Positions 1-7,100 of a stretch of 7,134 nt of DNA are shown here, one piece after another. The notes under the pieces were generated by a model. The model was not told the origin of the DNA. It made no database searches and was given only the letters and a program-made list of their open reading frames with translations. Both the position numbers and the translations under genes were made by a program. How positions within the stretch are numbered: position 1 is the stretch's first letter; every line of letters starts with the position of its first letter. The DNA is from Terriglobales bacterium (lineage in GTDB: Bacteria; Acidobacteriota; Terriglobia; Terriglobales; Acidobacteriaceae): positions 1 through 7,134 of the forward strand of contig JAATFE010000287.1 of assembly GCA_015655365.1 (NCBI GenBank), in the 5' to 3' direction.

Positions 1-68
1 CATTTTCCGTGCGGGGGTGAGCGAGACCGGGATGGCGGGTCCAGTTAATTCCAGGTTGTAGGTGAGAG

Positions 69-2144
69 ATGGACAAGAGAAGCAATTCTGACCCGTTGGA
101 CGGGAACAGATATCGTGCGCTGCTCAGTGTCTCGACGGCGATTGCCTCACAGCCGGATCTCCAGGCTGTTCTTCACAGCATATCCGGCCTCTTGTCCCGG
201 GTTGTTCCCGTGGATTCGATCTCGCTGTTACTCCTCGGCCCGCGCCAGGAAACGGCCCAGCTTTACGCTTTGGAAGCTGGCTCTCACGATCCCGGCATCG
301 AGATCGGGACTGAAGTGCCTTTCAGAAATACATCCGTGGCTTTGGCGTTGGACGAACAGAAACCGATTTTCATCCCCGATACGCGGCAAGAACTTTTGAA
401 CATTCCGCAGTTCGCACAGCGTTTTCGTTTCGAGGGAATCCAAAGTTGCTACATTTTTCCGGTTTCCAGTTCCAGAAGAAAACTTGGAGCCTTAATTTTC
501 GGCGCTGCGGGCCGCGAGAAATACAGCGAAGCCGATGTTGAATTAATGAGTTCCGTTGCGGCCCATCTCTCGGTTGCTCTTGAAAGTGCGCTTGCTCTCG
601 AATCCGCCGAAGCGTATCGCCAGCAACTCGAACGCGAGCGGGACAGATTAAAGCTTCTACTTGAAATCAATAACCATATCGTGACCCATCTCGAAGTAAA
701 TAATTTGTTTCGGGCAGCATCAGTGTCTATCCGCGAGTTTTTCAAAGATGCCTTTACCGGTTTCTGGCTTTTTGAAGAGGGGTCCAATCAGCTTCAGTGC
801 ATCGCACTGGATTTTCCAGAGAGCCGCGGTTTCATGGAGAACATTCCTTCCCCTAAACTTACCGATGACGATCTCGAAAGCATCCGTGCCAGGGTGCCGA
901 GCGTGTATGGTCCCGAAGAGATCAAATCATGGCCGGATGTTGTGGCTCGGCCTCTTCGTGCCGAATCGATCGTCAGCATCGCCAGCGTACCTCTTATGGG
1001 ATCGGCAAATCCACTCGGTACAATCTCGCTGGGTAGCAGGCAACTGCACGCTTTCAGCCAGCCAGACCTTGATCTGCTGGCGCAGGTGAGCAACCAGATC
1101 TCCCTGGCCCTCGAGAATGCGCTGGCCTATGGACGTCTGAACCTCTCATGCAACCGGCTCGAGGACGAACGTCTCTATCTCGAATCGGAAATTCAATCGC
1201 AGTACAATTTCGATGACATCATCGGAAGGAGCCCGTCTTTACGGAAGGTTCTCGAACAGGTTTCTATTGTGGCCCCGACCGACTCCACCGTGCTGCTGGT
1301 TGGCGAGACCGGTACCGGGAAGGAACTGATTGCGCGCGCCATACACAACCTCAGCACGCGGCGAGACCGAACTTTCGTGCGATTGAACTGCGCGGCGATT
1401 CCGCAAGGGCTTATAGAGAGCGAGCTGTTCGGATATGAAAAGGGAGCCTTCACTGGCGCACTTACGCAAAAGAGAGGACGGATTGAGCTGGCTCATGAAG
1501 GCAGCCTCTTTCTCGACGAAATTGGAGACATCGATCCCGATCTTCAGCCGAAGCTTTTGCGCGTGCTGCAAGAACGGGAGTTTGAGCGGCTAGGGAGCAA
1601 CCGGACTCTGAAAGTGGATTTACGCCTGATTGCCGCAACACACCGCGATCTGACGGCCATGGTGCGAAAGGCAGAGTTCCGGGAGGACCTGTTTTACCGT
1701 CTGAATGTGTTTCCGATTCATATCCCGCCCTTGCGAGACAGAAGAGAAGACATCCCTCTGCTGGTTCATTACTTTGTCGCCTTGTTGGCGCGCAAGATGC
1801 GAAAATCAATCCGCATCATCCCTCACGAAGTGATGGAAACCATGATGGCCTGGCCGTGGCCCGGCAACGTACGGGAGTTACAGAACTTCGTCGAGCGTTC
1901 CGTGATCCTCACCCGCGATGACACGCTGGCCGCCCCCATCTCCGAACTTCAGAGAAATGATCTTCTCAAGCCAATCCGAGAGAACACTTTGGACACGGCA
2001 CAACGCGAAGCGATTGTGGAGGCGTTGCGTGCTGCCGGAGGCAAAGTCTCCGGTCCGGGAGGAGCTGCGGAGCGGCTGGGAATAAAGCGGACTTCGCTGC
2101 AAAGAAAAATGGAGAGACTGAATATCTCAAAAGAGTACCTCTAG
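69..2144 (+). CDS. FhlA-like sigma-54-dependent transcriptional activator (GAF-GAF-AAA+-Fis)
   Basis: This 691-residue protein is a bacterial enhancer-binding protein that should use ATP hydrolysis to open sigma-54 RNA polymerase promoters. Two GAF-like sensor domains lie at about 20-175 and 205-352, each followed by a charged, probably helical linker. The AAA+ domain has Walker A GETGTGKE (412-419), the sigma-54 contact loop GAFTGA (459-464), Walker B with LFLDEIGD (480-487), the arginine-finger region REDLFYRLN (538-546) and sensor II WPGNVREL (597-604). A Fis-type helix-turn-helix fills about 644-691. All catalytic motifs are intact, so it should be active. Length, domain order and the GPGGAAERLGIKRTSL-type C-terminus closely resemble what I recall of E. 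coli FhlA (about 692 residues). No formate or hydrogenase genes are seen, so the ligand is unknown and no symbol is given. There is no receiver domain, so direct ligand sensing is more likely than phosphorylation. The start is supported by AGGTGA at 60-65. It may control the pump genes downstream, by position only. Confidence 0.95.
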   Translation: MDKRSNSDPLDGNRYRALLSVSTAIASQPDLQAVLHSISGLLSRVVPVDSISLLLLGPRQETAQLYALEAGSHDPGIEIGTEVPFRNTSVALALDEQKPIFIPDTRQELLNIPQFAQRFRFEGIQSCYIFPVSSSRRKLGALIFGAAGREKYSEADVELMSSVAAHLSVALESALALESAEAYRQQLERERDRLKLLLEINNHIVTHLEVNNLFRAASVSIREFFKDAFTGFWLFEEGSNQLQCIALDFPESRGFMENIPSPKLTDDDLESIRARVPSVYGPEEIKSWPDVVARPLRAESIVSIASVPLMGSANPLGTISLGSRQLHAFSQPDLDLLAQVSNQISLALENALAYGRLNLSCNRLEDERLYLESEIQSQYNFDDIIGRSPSLRKVLEQVSIVAPTDSTVLLVGETGTGKELIARAIHNLSTRRDRTFVRLNCAAIPQGLIESELFGYEKGAFTGALTQKRGRIELAHEGSLFLDEIGDIDPDLQPKLLRVLQEREFERLGSNRTLKVDLRLIAATHRDLTAMVRKAEFREDLFYRLNVFPIHIPPLRDRREDIPLLVHYFVALLARKMRKSIRIIPHEVMETMMAWPWPGNVRELQNFVERSVILTRDDTLAAPISELQRNDLLKPIRENTLDTAQREAIVEALRAAGGKVSGPGGAAERLGIKRTSLQRKMERLNISKEYL

Positions 2145-2199
2145 GTCTTTGACCCATTGATTTTGTCCCTATCCTGTCGACAATCCATCTAAAGCTGCC

Positions 2200-2298
2200 A
2201 TGCTTGTCATCCGAGCCTCGTCAGAGGGCTCTTCCCGTCGATATTCGCTTCATTGCGAGTGCCCAGATGGGCATCTGCCTGGGCAGGTGCCGCAATAG
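2200..2298 (+). other. Doubtful 32-codon ORF in the spacer
   Basis: An ATG at 2200 opens a 32-codon frame that ends with TAG at 2296-2298. The product would be basic in the middle and carries a Cys-Glu-Cys-Pro-Asp-Gly-His stretch. There is no good Shine-Dalgarno sequence before the ATG and no family is recognised. Its second half runs through the palindrome cluster, and its stop lies in and next to the loop of the last hairpin. It could be a leader peptide, but an ORF of this size occurs easily by chance. Confidence 0.15.
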
Positions 2299-2308
2299 CG
2301 GCACTCGC
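2255..2308. repeat. Cluster of overlapping inverted repeats with mutually exclusive folds
   Basis: Perfect outer arms GCGAGTGCC (2255-2263) and GGCACTCGC (2300-2308) enclose an inner stem pairing 2270-2279 with 2282-2291 (ten pairs, one of them G-T). Together they form one long bulged hairpin. The same bases can instead form a row of short hairpins: TGCCC-AGAT-GGGCA (2260-2273), CTGCC-TG-GGCAG (2275-2286) and GTGCCGC-AATA-GCGGCAC (2287-2304). No T-run follows, so it is not a standard intrinsic terminator. It lies 111 bases after the regulator stop and 69 bases before the most upstream STAS-gene start. It could be a REP-like palindromic element, an mRNA-stabilising or leader structure, or a protein-binding site. 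The pairing is seen directly and the role is unknown. Confidence 0.6.
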
Positions 2309-2377
2309 GCGCCTGGTTAGCCATCGGTTCAACTCCACATCTCCAGTTGATTCAGCAGCTAACGCGAAGTTCGTCGA

Positions 2378-2755
2378 ATGGCGACCTACATGCGTTCATT
2401 GCCAGGTATGAGCGTGCTGCGAATCACATTACCGACACGTGATGATCCTCCGGTATTCGTGTTGGAAGGCAGGTTGACAGTAGATTGGACGAAGGAACTC
2501 ATGCGGGTCACCCTCGATCTTGTCCCTCGAACAACGTCCGTCTTCGACCTCGAAGAGGTTTACTACGTCGACCTGCTGGGCGAAGAAACGCTGCTCTGGT
2601 TGAACAGGCTGGGGGCCAGGTTCATCACGAACACCGCCTACGGCAAATATCTCTGTCAGCGCCTGCACTTGCACCGCGCACCTGCTATCAAGCCGATCCA
2701 TAAACGAGGACGCGGGAAGGCTCCCCCCGACACTCCTGTCAGTACCTCCAAATGA
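2378..2755 (+). CDS. Small STAS-domain-like protein with degenerate phosphorylation site
   Basis: The reading frame encodes up to 125 residues. It resembles a single STAS domain, the fold of anti-sigma-factor antagonists: a first strand VFVLEGRLT (27-34), a helix with the pattern WTKEL (37-41), a central strand and loop VFDLEEVYYVDLLGEE (55-70), the helix TLLWLNRLGA, then the strand RFITNT. In SpoIIAA-type proteins a Ser or Thr follows the Asp of the D-S-S/T-G loop. Here the loop reads D65-L66-L67-G68, so phosphorylation by an anti-sigma kinase at the usual site is not possible. The tail from about residue 100 is basic and proline-rich and lies outside the fold. The start is uncertain: ATGs at 2378, 2390 and 2408 are in frame and none has a strong Shine-Dalgarno. 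The one at 2408 (115 residues) begins just before the fold and fits the family best. No kinase partner is in the window. The STAS assignment is from sequence pattern only. Confidence 0.75.
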   Translation: MATYMRSLPGMSVLRITLPTRDDPPVFVLEGRLTVDWTKELMRVTLDLVPRTTSVFDLEEVYYVDLLGEETLLWLNRLGARFITNTAYGKYLCQRLHLHRAPAIKPIHKRGRGKAPPDTPVSTSK

Positions 2756-2804
2756 CGGGGCATGGCCCTGTTCGCCGTGACTTCTCCTGCATGAGAAAGT
2801 CGTC

Positions 2805-2820
2805 GTCCTCTGCGGAGGAC
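2805..2820. other. Stable hairpin with C(UGCG)G tetraloop
   Basis: GTCCTC (2805-2810) and GAGGAC (2815-2820) are perfect 6-bp arms around the loop TGCG, giving a C(UGCG)G cap in RNA. This belongs to the UNCG class of unusually stable tetraloops. It sits 50 bases after the STAS stop and 64 bases before the adaptor start. The following bases (TGTAGATTGT) are only mildly T-rich, so efficient rho-independent termination is doubtful. A partial terminator, or a stem protecting the downstream pump mRNA, are both possible. Confidence 0.5.
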
Positions 2821-2870
2821 TGTAGATTGTGCGCTGCCGTTGTCTCAATTCGGCCGCTCATAAAGATTGG

Positions 2871-2876
2871 GGAAGG
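2871..2876 (+). promoter_or_regulatory. Shine-Dalgarno GGAAGG deciding the adaptor start
   Basis: GGAAGG lies 8 bases before the ATG at 2885, a good spacing. An upstream in-frame TTG at 2867 would place this motif inside the gene, so the ATG is the better start. The same GGAAGG hexamer precedes the permease ATG at 4117-4122 with 6 bases of spacing. Confidence 0.7.
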
Positions 2877-2884
2877 TTCTGTTA

Positions 2885-4132
2885 ATGAATTGGCACAATG
2901 ACTTAACTATCGCCGGAGATCGGGCTCGATCTTCCGCCCGGAACATCCATGTTGCGGGGGCAAACCTCCGGGTATGGCCTTCACGCCGAGTGGCCGTGGC
3001 ATTCTGCATGGCTGTTGTGACTCTTTTCGTTGTAACGCTCTCCGGGTGCAAGGGGAGAGCGCCGGCGGCTGCCCCTCCAGCTTTGTCCGTGCAGGTTGTA
3101 AAAGCGGTGCAACAGGATGTACCGGTTTATGGGGACTGGATCGCTACGCTGGATGGTTATGTCAATGCGCAGATTCAGCCCGAAGTGACCGGCTATTTAA
3201 TCAAGCAGCTTTACCGTGAAGGATCCTACGTCCACAAAGACCAGGTCCTCTTTCAGATCGACCCTCAGACCTTCCAGGCCAATCTCGATCAGGCGAAAGC
3301 GCAATTGGCGCAAGCACAGGCACATCTCGCGCTCGCGGAGATCAATGTGAAGCGCGATACTCCGCTTGTGCAACAGCGAGCCATTGCGCAGAGCCAGTTG
3401 GACTCCGAGACTGCGGATGAACGGCAATCCAGAGCAGCAGTGCAGGCGACGGAAGCCGCCGTGGAGACGGCCCAGATCAGCCTGAATTTCACACATGTCC
3501 GCTCCCTCACCGATGGCATAGCCGGCATTGCCACGACACAGGTGGGAAACCTTGTAGCACCGGGAACAACGCTCACCGCCGTTTCCAAGGTCGACCCGAT
3601 AAAGGTCTATTTCGCCATCAGCGAGCAGGAGTACATGCGTTTCAGCCGGGGGCCGCAAAAAGGTTCTGGAGATGGTGCGCAGACCAGTACCAAGGCACTT
3701 GAACTTCAGTTGGAACTGTCCGACGGGACGAAGTACCCGCATAAGGGAAAGGTTATTTTTACGGACCGGCAGGTCGATACACAGACCGGCACGATCCGGT
3801 TGGTTGCCGCGTTTCCGAACCCAGGGAATCTTCTTCGTCCGGGGCAGTTCGGGCGTGTCCACGCGGCCACGGCAATCAACCGTTCCGCCATTCTCGTTCC
3901 TCAACGCTGCGTTACCGAGTTACAGGGAACCTATCAAATCGCTGTGGTGGATGGGAGTAACAAGGTTTCTATCCGCAAGGTGAAAGTGGGCGAACGCGTT
4001 GGCTCTCTTTGGATCATCGAGTCGGGCCTCAATGCCGGCGAACAAGTGGTATCCGAAGGCAATGCAAAGGTCCAGGATGGAATGGCCGTCAGTCCAACAG
4101 TTGCGAAGATGCAGGCGGAAGGCAACGAATGA
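2885..4132 (+). CDS. RND efflux periplasmic adaptor lipoprotein (membrane fusion protein, AcrA/HlyD type)
   Basis: This 415-residue adaptor should link the inner-membrane pump encoded next to it with an outer-membrane channel. A basic segment SRR (33-35) leads into a hydrophobic stretch ending in the lipobox LSGC, with Cys55 as the predicted lipidated residue. A short Ala/Pro linker follows. Then come the first lipoyl half (about 95-126, with IQPEVTGYL and EGSYVHKDQVLFQID), a coiled-coil alpha-hairpin rich in Ala and Gln (about 127-205), the second lipoyl half (DGIAGIATTQVGNLVAPGTT), a beta-barrel beginning near VDPIKVYFAISEQEY, and a membrane-proximal domain to the end. Length and domain order are normal for AcrA-like proteins. 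The roughly 30 residues before the basic segment make an unusually long leader. The position that is often Ala-Pro or Ser-Pro after the hairpin reads Ser-Leu. The stop overlaps the permease start (ATGA), implying coupled translation. No outer-membrane channel gene is visible. Confidence 0.93.
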   Translation: MNWHNDLTIAGDRARSSARNIHVAGANLRVWPSRRVAVAFCMAVVTLFVVTLSGCKGRAPAAAPPALSVQVVKAVQQDVPVYGDWIATLDGYVNAQIQPEVTGYLIKQLYREGSYVHKDQVLFQIDPQTFQANLDQAKAQLAQAQAHLALAEINVKRDTPLVQQRAIAQSQLDSETADERQSRAAVQATEAAVETAQISLNFTHVRSLTDGIAGIATTQVGNLVAPGTTLTAVSKVDPIKVYFAISEQEYMRFSRGPQKGSGDGAQTSTKALELQLELSDGTKYPHKGKVIFTDRQVDTQTGTIRLVAAFPNPGNLLRPGQFGRVHAATAINRSAILVPQRCVTELQGTYQIAVVDGSNKVSIRKVKVGERVGSLWIIESGLNAGEQVVSEGNAKVQDGMAVSPTVAKMQAEGNE

Positions 4133-7100
4133 TCTCGAAATTCTTCATCAACCATCCCACGATCGCGGTCGTAATTTCCATCCTGATGGTCATTGTCGGG
4201 GCCGTTGCAATGGTCAGTTTGCCAGTTGCAGAGTTTCCGGAAATTGTGCCCCCGGAAATCTACATACAGGCTGTGTTTCCAGGCGCCGACGCCAAAACGC
4301 TGGAGCAGTCGGTCGCGACGCCGATCGAGAGCCAGATGAGCGGCGTGGACAACATGAGTTACATGTACTCCGCCAATGCGAACAACGGCCAGACGCTCAT
4401 GTTTGTCGACTTCGACGTGAAGACGGACCCGAACACCGACCAGATTCTCACCCAGCTTCGAGTCAACCAGGCCACGCCGCAATTACCGGCCGCGGTCAAT
4501 AACTACGGGGTCCTCGTACAAAAGTCCGCCACCTCCCCGCTGATGGTGATATCCCTCAATTCACCGCACGGTACGTACGACCAGAACTTTCTTCTCAACT
4601 ATGGCAGCATCAACCTGAAAGACGAAATCGCGCGTGTTCCCGGCGTGGGCCGCGTCCAGATGTTTGGCGGCGATTATGCTATGCGCATCTGGGTGCAACC
4701 GGACAAACTTGCCAAGCTTGCAGTGACAGTTCCACAAATTGTTCAGGCCGTCGAAGATCAGAACACGGTCAATCCTTCGGGGCAGATCGGCGGAGACCCG
4801 GTACCAAAAGGCCAGGAATATACCTACACGGTTCTCTCGCAAGGCCGGCTGGTATCGGCGGAGGAATTCGGCAATATCGTGATCCGCGCCAATCCGGATG
4901 GGTCCATCCTTCATCTCAAGGACGTTGCGCGTATCGAGTTAGGCTCCCAGACCTACAACCTCGTAAGCAGGTTCAATGGAGCCCCCGCTGGAACCATGGC
5001 CATCTACCAATTGCCGGGGTCGAACGCCGTGCAAGCCGCTGCGAATGTGCGCGCGAAACTTGACGAACTCTCCAAAAGATTCCCGAAGGATCTTCAGTAC
5101 AGCGTCGGATTGGATACCACCGAGGCGGTCACCGCGGGCATGCACGAGATTGTTATCACTCTGTTCGAGTCCCTGGTTCTCGTCATCATCGTGGTGTATA
5201 TCTTTCTGCAAGGCTGGCGGCCAGCCCTGATCCCCTTGGCGGCGGTGCCGGTTTCGTTGATCGGCACATTCATCGTCTTCCCGATGCTGGGCTTTTCCAT
5301 CAACACGCTGTCCCTGTTCGGCATGATTCTCGCCATCGGCCTAGTGGTCGACGACGCAATCGTCGTCGTCGAAGCGGTGGAACGCCATATTGAAGAAGGG
5401 CTGTCGCCGCACGATGCCGCCACAAAGGCGATGGAAGAGGTGTCCGGCCCAGTCATTGCCATCGCACTCGTGCTGTCTGCCGTATTTATCCCGACGGCCT
5501 TTATTCCCGGCATCACGGGAAGGTTGTACCAGCAGTTCGCGGTGACGATCGCCATTTCGGTGATCTTTTCCGCGTTCAACGCTCTCACGCTGAGCCCGGC
5601 GCTGTGCGCCATTCTCCTGAAGCCCGGCAAGGTCCACGGTCCTCTCGGCCGCTTCTTCGCGTGGTTCAACAAGACCTTTGCCCGTGCGCAAAACGGCTAC
5701 GTCAAATACTCGGGTGTGATGGTCCGCAAAAGCGCCTTCAGCATGGTCTTCCTCGTCCTCGTTGCCGCAGCGGCGTTCCTCATCGGCGGCAGGCTGCCCA
5801 CCTCGTTTGTGCCGGAGGAAGACGAGGGATATGTCATGGTCCGTATGCAACTGCCGCAGGCTTCCTCGTTAGAGCGCACCTCCGAAGCCTCCCGTAGAGT
5901 GGAAAATATCCTCCGTCAGACGCCGGGGGTGGAAGATGTCACAGCCGTCGATGGTATCGATCTGATCAGCACCACGCAAAACACCTACACCAGCTTCTTT
6001 TTTGCGAGGCTGAAAAACTGGGATACTCGCCACGCCGCGAATCTACAGGCAACGGCCATTCAGAATCGGTTGAACCAGAGTTTCTCCAAAGTTCAGGATG
6101 CCATTACTTTCACCATCGCTCCGCCAGCTATTCCAGGCGTCGGACAGTCCGGTGGCGTGAGCTTCATTCTGGAAGACCGTTCTGGAGGAACTGGCGACTT
6201 TCTTGCGGAGAATACGGCTGCGTTCCTTGCCGCCGCGCAGAAGCGCCCGGAAATCGCATCCGTATTTACACCGCTTACTCCCCATGTCCCGCAGCTCTAC
6301 GTCGACGTCGATAAGGAGAAGGTTATGCGGCAGCAGGTAAAGATCAGTGACGTATATACGACGTTGCAGACCTTCATGGGCGGTTACCAGGTAAACTACT
6401 TCAACCGTTTTGGCCGGCAGTGGCAGGTCTATGTGGAGGCGGAGGGAGAGTCCCGCACAGATCCCAAGAATATCGGCCAGTTCTACGTGACGAATCCGAA
6501 CGGGAACATGGTTCCTCTGGATGCGGTATCGAACATAAAACCGATTACGGGGCCGGAGTTCACCATGCGCTTTAACGAATACCCCTCGGCCCAGATTATG
6601 GCCACGGCCGCTCCAGGCTATAGTTCCGGCCAAACAATGAAGGCTCTCGAAGAGGTGTTTGCCCAGACCATGCCTTCCGAGATGGCCTTCGATTACATGG
6701 GCATGAGTTATCAGGAGCAAAAAGCCTCAAAGGGCGTCTCTGCCGGCCAGATCTACGGCCTTTCGCTCTTGTTCGTCTTTCTCATCCTCACCGCGCTCTA
6801 TGAAAGCTGGAGTCTGCCATTCAGTGTGCTCCTGAGTACGCCGATTGCGATGTTCGGCGGCTATCTCGCCCTTTGGTCGCGCCACATGGAGAATGACGTC
6901 TATGCCCAGATCGGAATGGTGATGCTGATTGGACTGGCCGCCAAAAACGCCATTCTGATCGTGGAATTTGCCAAACTGGAGCATGACCGAGGAAAGAATG
7001 TCGTAGACGCAGCGCTCGCCGGCGCGAGGTTACGCTTGCGTCCCATCATCATGACATCGTTCGCATTTCTTCTGGCCTGCGTGCCCCTCTGGATAGCGCG

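Noticed and set aside
1..68. Possible 3' end of an upstream gene.
   Set aside because: Two frames are open from the edge to stops near 48 and 61, but the 15-19 residues encoded are too short to recognise or tell from chance.
2149..2175. TTGACC and TATCCT as a possible sigma-70 promoter after the regulator.
   Set aside because: The spacer is only 15 bases and the -10 box is weak. It lies about 200 bases before the next start, with nothing else to support it.
2286..2299. GG-N10-GC spacing suggestive of a -24/-12 promoter before the STAS gene.
   Set aside because: The remaining consensus positions mostly mismatch (AGGTGC in place of TGGCAC, TAGC in place of TTGC), and such spacing arises easily in a GC-rich palindrome.
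2891..2896. TGGCAC, a perfect sigma-54 -24 half-site.
   Set aside because: The matching -12 position reads CTTAA and lacks the required GC at the fixed spacing. The site is also inside the adaptor coding region, a few bases after its start.
2996..3016. SRRVAV before the hydrophobic segment as a possible Tat signal.
   Set aside because: The aromatic or hydrophobic pattern after the two arginines does not match the Tat consensus, and the lipobox LSGC fits ordinary Sec lipoprotein export.
3197..3904. Long open frame of 235 codons on the - strand inside the adaptor gene.
   Set aside because: It is antisense to a clear AcrA-type coding region and shows no recognisable domain. The same holds for the - strand frames at 3934-4482 and 6043-6720 opposite the pump genes.
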